64,000 bases of DNA from the NCBI RefSeq assembly GCF_013522825.1, contig NZ_JAAMQZ010000010.1, forward strand, positions 1 to 64,000. Direction: 5' to 3'. The notes under the pieces were generated by a model. That model saw only the letters and a list, made by a program, of their open reading frames with translations, was not told where the DNA came from and did not search any database. A program made the translations under genes and the position numbers. Below, piece by piece: positions 50,062 to 59,356 of the stretch (position 1 is the first letter of the stretch; every line of letters starts with the position of its first letter). The DNA comes from Stutzerimonas stutzeri (lineage in GTDB: Bacteria; Pseudomonadota; Gammaproteobacteria; Pseudomonadales; Pseudomonadaceae).

Positions 50062-50166
50062 CCGTAGGCTTTGTGCCTGTTCGACGGTCTGGTGGGCCGA
50101 ACGTACACGCCTCTTGCAAAGGCGAACGAAGGTGGTCGAAAAATGCGGCCCTACGGATACCCGGTC

Positions 50167-51351
50167 CTACGCATATTGCGCAGCCGCATAGCCCGAGGCC
50201 CAGGCCCACTGGAAGTTGAAACCGCCCAGGTGACCGCTGACATCCAGTACTTCGCCAACAAAATACAGGCCGGGTGATTTCATCGACTCCATGGTCTTGG
50301 AAGAAACCTCGCGTGTATCGACCCCGCCCAAGGTAACTTCGGCGGTGCGATAGCCTTCGGTGCCGGCGGGCACCAGTTGCCAGGCGGCGAGCCTTGTGGC
50401 GATCCGTTCGAGTTCGCTTGGGGTGTATTGCTTGAGCGGCCTGGAGGTGAACCAGTGTTCGCTCAGCAAGCCTGCCATCTTGCGTGTGAACAACTCTCCC
50501 AGAATCGTCTTCAGCTCGCTGTTGGGGCGCTCGCGCTGCTGCTCGGCAAGCCACTCGGCAAGGTCGAGGTGCGGCAGCAGGTTGATCTCGATGACATCGC
50601 CAGCCTGCCAGAAGGACGACACCTGCAGAATCGCCGGTCCGGACAGGCCGCGATGGGTGAACAGGATGTTCTCGCGAAAACTCTGCCCGTTGCAGCTCAC
50701 CAGACAATCTTCCACCGAAGTGCCGGACAGCTCGCCACAGATGGCCTTGAGTTGCGGATCGGTGATGGTGAAGGGCACCAGTCCGGCGCGGGTCGGCAAC
50801 ACGTTGTGGCCGAACTGGCGCGCCACCTGATAGCCGAAACCGCTGGCGCCCAGCGTCGGGATCGACAGACCGCCGGTGGCGATCACCAGTGACTGGCAGT
50901 CGATGGCGCCAGCGCTGGTTTGTAGCTGGTAGCCCTCGGCGACTTTTTCAATTGTTTGTACCGCGGTATCCAGGCGCAGCTCGACGCCGGCCTGTGCGCA
51001 TTCATCCAGCAGCATCTGCAGGATGTCGCTGGATTTGTGATCGCAGAACAGCTGGCCGAGTTTTTTCTCGTGATAGGCAATGCCGTGGCGGGCGACCATC
51101 TCGATGAAGTCCCACTGGCTGTAGCGGGCCAGTGCCGACTTGCAGAAGTGCGGATTGGCGGACAGGAAGTTCGCCGGCTCGGTATACAGGTTGGTGAAAT
51201 TGCAGCGCCCGCCGCCGGACATGAGGATCTTCTTGCCGGCCTTGTTGGCATGATCGAGCAGCAATACCCGGCGCCCGCGCGCGGCGGCGCTGAATGCGCA
51301 CATCAAGCCGGCGGCGCCGGCGCCGATGATGGTGACGTCTGTGGTTGGCAC
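50167..51351 (-). CDS. HI0933/YhiN-family NAD(P)/FAD-dependent oxidoreductase
   Basis: 394 residues. The FAD motif is VTIIGAGAAGLMCAFSAAARGRRVLLLDHANKAGKK at the N-terminus, followed by ILMSGGGRCNFTN, the HI0933 signature. The second FAD contact is LVIATGGLSIPTLGASGFGYQVA near 165 and the C-terminal site is GLYFVGEVLDVSGHLGGFNFQWAWASG. The reaction of this family is not established. A 14-base tandem duplication lies just before its start (51365-51392). Confidence 0.92.
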   Translation of the reverse strand: MPTTDVTIIGAGAAGLMCAFSAAARGRRVLLLDHANKAGKKILMSGGGRCNFTNLYTEPANFLSANPHFCKSALARYSQWDFIEMVARHGIAYHEKKLGQLFCDHKSSDILQMLLDECAQAGVELRLDTAVQTIEKVAEGYQLQTSAGAIDCQSLVIATGGLSIPTLGASGFGYQVARQFGHNVLPTRAGLVPFTITDPQLKAICGELSGTSVEDCLVSCNGQSFRENILFTHRGLSGPAILQVSSFWQAGDVIEINLLPHLDLAEWLAEQQRERPNSELKTILGELFTRKMAGLLSEHWFTSRPLKQYTPSELERIATRLAAWQLVPAGTEGYRTAEVTLGGVDTREVSSKTMESMKSPGLYFVGEVLDVSGHLGGFNFQWAWASGYAAAQYA

Positions 51352-51364
51352 TGCATGGCCCTCG

Positions 51365-51392
51365 TTAGAACAGCCGCATTAGAACAGCCGCG
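51365..51392. repeat. Short tandem duplication before the HI0933-family gene
   Basis: TTAGAACAGCCGCA then TTAGAACAGCCGCG, two 14-base units differing at the last base, in the 45-base gap between the FUSC-family stop and the flavoprotein start. Probably a replication-slippage product. Confidence 0.75.
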
Positions 51393-51396
51393 TATG

Positions 51397-53595
51397 TTAG
51401 CGCGCGGTTGTCTCGGCAGGCGCGCCCGTTTGCTTGAGCAGGTGCACCGCCATGCTGCGCAGCGGAGCCAGCTGGCGGCAGATCAGCCCCAGTTGCGTCT
51501 GCAGCAGGCGGTGGGCATCGTCCATGTCGTCGGAGGTCTGTTCGAGCTGCTGCGCCAGCGCTTCTTCCGCTTCGCTGTGTACCGCCAGGGGCTGTTTGTT
51601 CTGCAGCGCCGCCGCCATCTCGTCGAGGCTGCTGGCCAGCTGTTGCGCAGCGCTTTCGAGCAGTTCGTCGCGGGCATCGTCGGGCAGGCTTTCACGGTGC
51701 GCGCCGAGGCCGGACAGGTAGTTGAGCAGGGTGTGCGAGAGGATCAGGAAGCGAAAGCCGGTCTCGGCATCCCGGCGGAAGTGGCCGGGCTCCAGCAGCA
51801 TGTTCGACAACGTGGTCGAGAGCGCCGCATCGGCATTGTGCGCGTTGCGCCGGGCCAGTCGATAGGCCAGGTCGTCACGCTTGCCGCTCTCGTACTGGTG
51901 CATGATCTGGCGCAGGTAGTCGGCGCTGCGGCTCAGGGTATTGGCGACCACCTGGTTGAGGCGACGGCCCTGCCAGTCCGGCAGGATCAGGAAGACTGCG
52001 GCGGCGGCGATCAGGCTGCCCAGCAGGGTATCGATCAGGCGTGGCCAGATCAGTCCGTAGCCATCGCCGACCTGATTGAAACAGAACAGCACCAGCAGCG
52101 TGATGGCCGCCGTCGCCAGGGTGTAGCGGCTGCTGCGCATGGCGAAGAACACCACGCCGGCGATCACCGCGAACAGGGCCTGGATCTGCTGGCCGGGAAA
52201 CAGGTCGAACAGCGCCCAGCCAGCGACCAGGCCGAGGACGGTGCCGGTCACCCGCTGTACCAGCTTGATCCGCGTTGCGCCATAGTTGGGCTGACAGACG
52301 AACACGGTGGTCAGCAGTACCCAGTAGCCCTGTTCCGGGTGGATCGCGTGCAGCACCGCATAGCCGCAGACCAGCGCCAGGCTCATGCGCAGGGCGTGGC
52401 GAAACAGCAGCGAGGTGGGCGTCAGTTGCAGGCGGATACGGTTGCCGGCATCGCGCAGCGACTGCGGCTGGCGATCCAGCAGGCTGCTGTCCTGCTCGCC
52501 TTCCAGAGCGTCGGGATTGCTCGCGCTGGACAGCTGGCGCTGCATCGTCGAGAGGTTGCGCGACAGGGCGCGCAACGAACGCAGCAAACCGCGCCAGGCC
52601 GGGTTGTTCTGCTGGCGCAGGTAATCGAGCGAGGCTTCGAGGTCGGTCAGCGCCTGGGCATTGGCCTCGCTGTAGCGAAACGGCTGTCGCAGCCGGATCG
52701 CACTGGCCAGCTCGCGGCAGGCGACACTCTGCAGGCGCAGCAGGCGCCCGCAGCGAAACAGCACGTCGCTGTGGAAGAATGCCTCGGTCAGTGCCTGATA
52801 GGGATGGTGCGAGGAGCTGACGCGCTCGTGCAGATCCTGGGCAAGAAAATACAGCTTGAGGTAATGGTTGATCTTCACCCCCGCCCGACCATTGCCGAGA
52901 CGATGCAGCAGGGTTTCCTTGGTGGCGTTCAGGGCGCTGACCACGCGCCCGTTCTGCTGCGCCAGCTGCAGGCGCTGCTGCTCCACGTCGAGCTGGTGGA
53001 TCGGCTCGAACAGCGCGGCCTTGAGCTTGAAATACTGCCCCAGCTCGCGATACAGCCTGGCCAGGCTCTGCTGCACCGGTTGATGTGCGAACAAAGCGTT
53101 CCAGAACACCGACAGCAGGCCGTACCACGCTGCGCCGGCGAGCAGCAGCAAGGGGTCGCGCCAGGGGTGCAGCATCGCACCGTCGCGCTGGTCGGCAGCG
53201 ATCATGCTGTAAATGGAGAGGATCAGCGTGGCCTGGGCAATGGTCGCGTAACGCTCGCCCAGTGCGCCGAGCATGATCAGGCTGAAGGCCGCCGCCGCCA
53301 TGCCCAGCGTGAACAACCAGGGGTAGGGAAACAGCAACTGTACCGACACGGCGGCAATGCTGAAGCACAGCAGCGTCACCAGCAGGGCCGTGAGTCGTCC
53401 GAACCAGCTGTCATCGGTTTCCGCCAGGGCGCTGGCGATGACGCCGAGGAACAGTGGGATCACCATCCCTGGCTCATCCAGATACCAGCTCAGCCCCATG
53501 CTGGCCGACAGTGCGATCAGCACCCGCAGGCTGTAACCGAACTTGTCCAGCGCCCAGAGGCGACGCAGGGAGTGGCCAACAGAGGGTGAACGCAT
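51397..53595 (-). CDS. FUSC-family (YccS/YhfK-type) inner-membrane protein
   Basis: 732 residues. Two blocks of five to six membrane helices flank a cytosolic helical region: block one at about 20-150 (YSLRVLIALSASMGLSWYL; LLVTLLCFSIAAVSVQLLF), block two at about 395-515 (MSLALVCGYAVLHAIHPEQGYWVLLTTVFVCQPNYGATR; TLLGSLIAAAAVFLILPDW). The QPNYGATR motif is typical of YccS. The family resembles aromatic-acid exporters (AaeB); substrate unknown. The C-terminal 170 residues are helical and probably cytoplasmic. Confidence 0.9.
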   Translation of the reverse strand: MRSPSVGHSLRRLWALDKFGYSLRVLIALSASMGLSWYLDEPGMVIPLFLGVIASALAETDDSWFGRLTALLVTLLCFSIAAVSVQLLFPYPWLFTLGMAAAAFSLIMLGALGERYATIAQATLILSIYSMIAADQRDGAMLHPWRDPLLLLAGAAWYGLLSVFWNALFAHQPVQQSLARLYRELGQYFKLKAALFEPIHQLDVEQQRLQLAQQNGRVVSALNATKETLLHRLGNGRAGVKINHYLKLYFLAQDLHERVSSSHHPYQALTEAFFHSDVLFRCGRLLRLQSVACRELASAIRLRQPFRYSEANAQALTDLEASLDYLRQQNNPAWRGLLRSLRALSRNLSTMQRQLSSASNPDALEGEQDSSLLDRQPQSLRDAGNRIRLQLTPTSLLFRHALRMSLALVCGYAVLHAIHPEQGYWVLLTTVFVCQPNYGATRIKLVQRVTGTVLGLVAGWALFDLFPGQQIQALFAVIAGVVFFAMRSSRYTLATAAITLLVLFCFNQVGDGYGLIWPRLIDTLLGSLIAAAAVFLILPDWQGRRLNQVVANTLSRSADYLRQIMHQYESGKRDDLAYRLARRNAHNADAALSTTLSNMLLEPGHFRRDAETGFRFLILSHTLLNYLSGLGAHRESLPDDARDELLESAAQQLASSLDEMAAALQNKQPLAVHSEAEEALAQQLEQTSDDMDDAHRLLQTQLGLICRQLAPLRSMAVHLLKQTGAPAETTAR

Positions 53596-53611
53596 CGGAT
53601 CGAATCCTAAT

Positions 53612-53731
53612 GGTAGGTCGGATTGGCCGAAGGCGTAATCCGACGATCGGAAGACGTCATTTGACGCATCGGGTGCCGGCCTTTACAACGTCTGATGATC
53701 CGCTCGTCGGGTCGGTGAAGCGTGACCTGAC

Positions 53732-53734
<3 letters not shown>
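53612..53734. repeat. Composite REP-like element between FUSC gene and dbpA
   Basis: Left part TAGGTCGGATTGGCCGAAGG then CGTAATCCGACG (hairpin GTCGGATT/AATCCGAC); right part CTCGTCGGGTCGGTGAAGCG then TGACCTGACCTAC, the reverse of the copies at 1431 and 15916. The element spans nearly the whole gap between dbpA and the FUSC-family gene, both on the minus strand. Confidence 0.8.
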
Positions 53735-55111
<1,377 letters not shown>

Positions 55112-55843
55112 AGGGGCATCATCTATAAGGAACCGGCAAGCAGTCTAACAGACCGGCCCGGGCTGCCTCACGAAAGCGCAGCGTCAACGCACCCGTGGCA
55201 ACGCCTGCATCGAGAGTTTTGCCATTGCGCAGCAAGTGGACCCCAGAGAGATCGGATTTTACTTTCCAGGCGGCTGAAGTGATTCCGGCAAGATTGAAGT
55301 GTGGCTGTAATATGGATGTGAAAGAATGGCCGATGAGTTGTTTGTCTCTGCCAGATCAAACCTGAGTTGTTCCTGTTTTCTTTGATAGCTGATTGATCTC
55401 TGGCTCCTTGATTTTATTTAATGACGTTTATTTGTAATTTCCTGGAAGTTGTTGTTGCACCGTTCTAGAGGAATATGTTTTTCCGTCAATTCAATTAATG
55501 GTGCACTTGCGCGCTCTTTGTCGCTTCCTTTTTTTGGCTGCCTGTGAGCTTGTCGCAAACCGCAAGGTCATGGCTTTGCGCGGCTGACGTCTGGTGTCCG
55601 GTTGGCTGCTTTTGCTCCTCATCGACGTCGTGCATCCGCCTCGGCCCGGACCGACATCGAGCATCTGCCAGCGATGCTTTAGCTGCTCCCGAGAGAATTC
55701 GCGCAGACGCTCTGGCTCAATGGACAGCGCGCGTTGATCAGGGTGTTCAGACTAAAGTCGGGGCTTACTTTCGAGAACCCACCTTTGCTAAATTCAGCGT
55801 GTGGGTTTCCCTCACTTGCATAACAATAAGGCGGAAAACGGCG
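55112..55843. other. 732-base AT-rich gap with no gene found, upstream of the symporter operon
   Basis: Short frames here lack ribosome sites and family motifs. The part from about 55360 to 55520 is markedly AT-rich (TTGATTTTATTTAATGACG; AATTTCCTGG) and contrasts with the GC-rich surroundings. The symporter operon promoter must lie here. An Hfq/Crc-type motif stands at its end (55822-55829). A near sigma-54 match at 55442 fails on spacing. No terminator for dbpA was looked for on this side, since dbpA starts at 55111 and reads away. Confidence 0.6.
55822..55829 (+). promoter_or_regulatory. Candidate Hfq/Crc (CA) motif at the symporter operon ribosome site
   Basis: AACAATAA fits the catabolite-activity motif AANAANAA bound by Hfq with Crc in Pseudomonas. 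It ends 14 bases before the ATG at 55844 and touches the Shine-Dalgarno AAGGCGG. Such placement lets Hfq/Crc block translation when preferred carbon sources are present. Confidence 0.6.
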
Positions 55844-56107
55844 ATGACCGAAGAAGATAAGAAAAACGCTGCGGCGTACTGGAAGGCGAACGTTCGCCTC
55901 ATAACATGGAGCCTGGTGGTCTGGGCTCTGGTCTCATATGGCTTTGGCATTCTCTTGCGTCCATTGGTGTCCGGTATCCCGGTCGGGGGAACGGATCTGG
56001 GCTTCTGGTTCGCTCAACAGGGTTCGATCATTACGTTCATTTTGATCATCTTCCACTACGCGTGGCGGCTGAACAAACTGGACAAAGAATTCGGCGTTGA
56101 GGAATAA
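55844..56107 (+). CDS. DUF4212 small subunit of a sodium/solute symporter
   Basis: 87 residues from ATG 55844 (MTEEDKKNAAAYWKANVRLITWSLVVWALVSYGFGILL). Two membrane helices (about 20-42 and 58-80) are separated by GIPVGGTDLGFWFAQQGSI, the DUF4212 pattern. These proteins are encoded directly before VC_2705-type symporters and are thought to be their small subunit. The gap to the symporter is three bases. An open frame continues 100 codons upstream but has no coding signature. Confidence 0.9.
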   Translation: MTEEDKKNAAAYWKANVRLITWSLVVWALVSYGFGILLRPLVSGIPVGGTDLGFWFAQQGSIITFILIIFHYAWRLNKLDKEFGVEE

Positions 56108-56110
56108 CCC

Positions 56111-57880
56111 ATGAGCCAGTATTGGATTAACATGTTGTTCGTGGGCGCATCCTTCGCGCTCTATATCGGGATTGCGGTGTGGGCTCGTGCCGGATCCGCC
56201 AAGGAGTTCTACGTTGCCGGTGGTGGCGTCCATCCCGTGACCAACGGGATGGCGACTGCGGCTGACTGGATGTCTGCGGCTTCCTTCATTTCCATGGCCG
56301 GTATCATCGCTGCCGGCGGTTACGGTACGTCCGTCTACCTGATGGGCTGGACCGGTGGTTACGTGCTGCTGGCGATGCTGCTGGCACCCTACCTGCGCAA
56401 GTTCGGCAAGTTCACGGTACCGGATTTCATCGGTGACCGTTTCTACAGCCGTGGTGCGCGTCTGGTAGCGGTTATCTGCCTCATCCTGATCTCCGTAACC
56501 TATGTGATCGGCCAGATGGCCGGTGCCGGTATTGCCTTCTCCCGCTTCCTGGAGCTGAGCAACGAAGCCGGCATCTGGATCGCTGCAGCGATCGTGTTCG
56601 CCTACGCGGTATTCGGCGGCATGAAGGGCATCACCTACACCCAGGTGGCTCAGTACATCGTACTGATCATCGCCTATACCATTCCGGCCGTGTTCATTGC
56701 CTTCCAGCTGACCGGCAACCCGATCCCGATGTTCGGTATGTTCGGTACCCACGTCGAGACCGGCATGCCACTGCTGGATCGACTGGATAGCGTCGTTCAG
56801 GACCTGGGCTTCGCTGCCTACACCGCAGATGTCGACAACAAACTGAACATGTTCCTGTTCACCCTGTCGCTGATGATCGGTACCGCTGGTCTGCCACACG
56901 TCATCATCCGTTTCTTCACTGTACCGCGCGTAGCTGATGCCCGCTGGTCCGCTGGCTGGACGCTGATCTTCATCGCCCTGCTGTACCTCACTGCTCCGGC
57001 GGTGGCGTCCATGGCGCGTCTGAACCTGGTCGATACCATCTATCCGGAAGGTCCGCAGGCTGAGGCGATTCTTTATGAAGAGCGTCCGGGCTGGATCAAT
57101 ACCTGGGAGCAGACTGGCCTGATCAAGTGGGAAGACAAGAACAACGATGGCCGTATCCAGATGTACAACGACGCCAACGCTGCCTTCGCTCCCACTGCGC
57201 AGGAGCGCGGCTGGAACGGCAACGAGCTGACCGTCAACAACGACATCATCGTTCTGGCCAACCCGGAAATCGCCAACCTGCCAAGCTGGGTAATCGGTCT
57301 GATCGCTGCGGGTGCCATTGCTGCTGCACTGTCCACTGCTGCGGGCTTGCTGCTGGCAATCTCCTCGGCTGTCAGTCATGACCTGATCAAGACGATCATC
57401 AATCCGAAGATCAGCGAGAAGAGCGAGATGCTGGCGGCTCGTCTGTCCATGACCGGCGCGATTATCCTGGCTACCTGGCTGGGGCTGAACCCTCCGGGCT
57501 TCGCGGCTCAGGTGGTGGCACTGGCGTTCGGTCTGGCCGCATCGAGCCTGTTCCCGGCGCTGATGATGGGGATCTTCTCCAAGCGCGTGAACAGCAAGGG
57601 CGCCGTTGCCGGCATGCTGGTTGGTTTGGTGAGCACCTCGGTGTACATCTTCCTGTACCTGGGCTGGTTCTTCATCCCTGGCACCAACACCTTCGCCAAC
57701 GTACCGGGTGAATGGGTATTCGGTATCTCCCCGCAGGGCTTCGGTGCCATCGGTGCGGTGCTGAACTTCGCTGTAGCCTATGCCGTATCCATGGCTACCG
57801 AGGCTCCGCCGAAGGAGATCCAGGATCTGGTAGAAAGCGTTCGTACCCCGAAAGGTGCTGGCGCTGCGCTTGATCACTAA
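56111..57880 (+). CDS. Sodium:solute symporter, VC_2705 / ActP-like
   Basis: 589 residues, about 13 membrane helices. SSS signatures: AKEFYVAGGGVHPVTNGMATAADWMSAASF near 36 and GTAGLPHVIIRFFTVPRVADAR near 257. Between helices at about 300 and 400 is a hydrophilic loop of about 85 residues containing DKNNDGRIQMYND (Asp342 onward), an EF-hand-like Ca2+ site. ActP relatives carry acetate and other short carboxylates, but the substrate here is not certain. It forms an operon with the DUF4212 gene. Confidence 0.92.
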   Translation: MSQYWINMLFVGASFALYIGIAVWARAGSAKEFYVAGGGVHPVTNGMATAADWMSAASFISMAGIIAAGGYGTSVYLMGWTGGYVLLAMLLAPYLRKFGKFTVPDFIGDRFYSRGARLVAVICLILISVTYVIGQMAGAGIAFSRFLELSNEAGIWIAAAIVFAYAVFGGMKGITYTQVAQYIVLIIAYTIPAVFIAFQLTGNPIPMFGMFGTHVETGMPLLDRLDSVVQDLGFAAYTADVDNKLNMFLFTLSLMIGTAGLPHVIIRFFTVPRVADARWSAGWTLIFIALLYLTAPAVASMARLNLVDTIYPEGPQAEAILYEERPGWINTWEQTGLIKWEDKNNDGRIQMYNDANAAFAPTAQERGWNGNELTVNNDIIVLANPEIANLPSWVIGLIAAGAIAAALSTAAGLLLAISSAVSHDLIKTIINPKISEKSEMLAARLSMTGAIILATWLGLNPPGFAAQVVALAFGLAASSLFPALMMGIFSKRVNSKGAVAGMLVGLVSTSVYIFLYLGWFFIPGTNTFANVPGEWVFGISPQGFGAIGAVLNFAVAYAVSMATEAPPKEIQDLVESVRTPKGAGAALDH

Positions 57881-57936
57881 GTGATAATTCGGCCAGAAGT
57901 CGGGTTGATAAATCCGATCCACGGTTGAGATACAAG

Positions 57937-57967
57937 TCGGGCTTCCATTTGGAAGCCCGATTTTTTT
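57937..57967 (+). terminator. Terminator after the symporter operon
   Basis: TCGGGCTTCC, loop ATTT, GGAAGCCCGA and a run of seven T. It separates the symporter from the next plus-strand gene. Confidence 0.92.
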
Positions 57968-57980
57968 GAGGAAAGTTTCT

Positions 57981-58502
57981 ATGATCTGGCATCTCATTGC
58001 TGCAATCTGCGCCGGCCTGGCGGGTGCTGGGATTGCGCTGGTGTTGCGTAATCTGACTCGCAATCGACTGCCGAAATGGATCATCCCGGTATTTGCCGGT
58101 CTAGGTATGCTCGGTTACACCATTCATTATGAATACACCTGGTTCGAGACCAAGCAGGCACGTCTGCCGGAGGGCTCGGTGGTTGTTTCGAGCGAAGATG
58201 GGCATATGTTGTGGCGGCCCTGGACGACCCTGTTTCCCATGCCGTTGGCCTATACAGTACTTGATGGCGCCAATGTGCTGGTCGAGGATACGGCCAATGG
58301 GCGAATTGCCCGTTTCGTACTGTATCGCTTTGAAAAGCATCACCTGATGTCCACTGTAAAAAGTGATTCTTATCAACTTCTCTGTGATGAGAAGGTAATG
58401 TTCAGGCTGAATGAAAAAGGCGAAGCGAAGTTCGAAAGCATGATCAAACTGGATGCCGATGCGCCGCTTTACCGGGCCACTTGCGCGTCTGATCGCTATT
58501 GA
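57981..58502 (+). CDS. Membrane-anchored protein of unknown function
   Basis: 173 residues from ATG 57981 (MIWHLIAAICAGLAGAGIALVLRNL), with GAGGAAAG 6-13 bases ahead. It has two N-terminal helices (about 1-20 and 33-50: KWIIPVFAGLGMLGYTIHYEYTWF), then about 120 soluble residues (LPEGSVVVSSEDGHMLWRPWTTLFPMPLAY; GRIARFVLYRFEKHH) with two cysteines near the C-terminus. I do not recognise the family. It starts only 14 bases past the terminator, so its promoter must lie near or inside the symporter end, or some read-through feeds it. Confidence 0.7.
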   Translation: MIWHLIAAICAGLAGAGIALVLRNLTRNRLPKWIIPVFAGLGMLGYTIHYEYTWFETKQARLPEGSVVVSSEDGHMLWRPWTTLFPMPLAYTVLDGANVLVEDTANGRIARFVLYRFEKHHLMSTVKSDSYQLLCDEKVMFRLNEKGEAKFESMIKLDADAPLYRATCASDRY

Positions 58503-58648
58503 AATAACGCTGAAAGGTCGCTGCTTTGCGTAATGGCTAACCTGTCGCGTGCATGGTTAGCTGGGGCGCATGCTTCGAGGGTTGGTTTTTCAGGCGATAC
58601 AACGGCTTGCCAAGGATGATGATCCTCGGCAGTCGATGTCTGTAGCGG

Positions 58649-59356
58649 TCAGATGGAGTGGGAGGCAGCCTTGCGCGAGCGCTGCCAGGAACTGAGTGCC
58701 TGGGCCAGTTCGTCGATCTGGCCAATGCCCCTGCGCTGGGCACGATTGAGCAGGATCAGGGCGATCTCGGCAGTGGCCATTGCGTCTGCGGAGGCGTGAT
58801 GCCGTTGCGGCATCTGAATCTTGAAATAGCTGAGCCAGTTGTCCAGACCGTTACGCCGGACCGGTGCTTCCGGAAACAGCATGGGAGCCAGGTCGGCCAC
58901 ATCGAGAAAACTGTGCTTCAGGCTGTAGCCCAGCTCCTGCTTCAGGGCGCGGGCAAGCATGCGCTGGTCGAAAGGTGCATGGAAGGCCAGTATTATGCTG
59001 TCGCCTACGAACTCCATGAAACTGAGCAGTGCTTCTTCAGGGGCCTGACCCCTGGCCAGTTCACTGGGCGCAATGCCGTGGATCAGTACACTCTCCGTGA
59101 CCTCGACGTGGCGACGCAGGGTGCATTCGAACTGTTGTGAATAGTCGATGGCGCCATTTTCGATGGTGACCGCGCCGATTGAAATGACCTTGTCACGCTT
59201 GAGATGCAGCCCGGTGGTCTCGAGGTCGAGAACCACCAGCCGCTGCTTGCGCAGCGACACGGCTCCCGGCGGGACGGGCAGTGGCAGTTCATCCAGCCGC
59301 TGCTGTTGTTCGTGCGTGAGTTTGGGGCCGCGTGGGTTGAGCCAGAACATGTTCAT
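58649..59356 (-). CDS. DEDDh 3'-5' exonuclease (DnaQ/PolC-like)
   Basis: 235 residues. Exo I motif VVLDLETTGLHLKRD near 42 (Asp and Glu ligands), Exo II AFHAPFDQRMLARAL near 135, Exo III HHASADAMATAEIALILL near 203 (His and Asp). This set marks a DEDDh exonuclease. It is not the polymerase epsilon subunit gene context: it overlaps by four bases the CBS-nucleotidyltransferase gene, a pairing I recall from several gammaproteobacteria next to VC_2705-type symporters. Start ATG 59356 overlaps the upstream stop as ATGA. Confidence 0.9.
   Translation of the reverse strand: MNMFWLNPRGPKLTHEQQQRLDELPLPVPPGAVSLRKQRLVVLDLETTGLHLKRDKVISIGAVTIENGAIDYSQQFECTLRRHVEVTESVLIHGIAPSELARGQAPEEALLSFMEFVGDSIILAFHAPFDQRMLARALKQELGYSLKHSFLDVADLAPMLFPEAPVRRNGLDNWLSYFKIQMPQRHHASADAMATAEIALILLNRAQRRGIGQIDELAQALSSWQRSRKAASHSI

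Noticed and set aside
55442..55460. Possible sigma-54 promoter TGGAAGTTGTTGTTGCAC before the symporter operon
   Set aside because: The GG and GC elements are 11 bases apart instead of the required 10, and the site is about 390 bases from the start codon.
55544..55843. A longer N-terminus for the DUF4212 protein
   Set aside because: The extra 100 codons are outside the family length, and the ATG at 55844 has its own Shine-Dalgarno.
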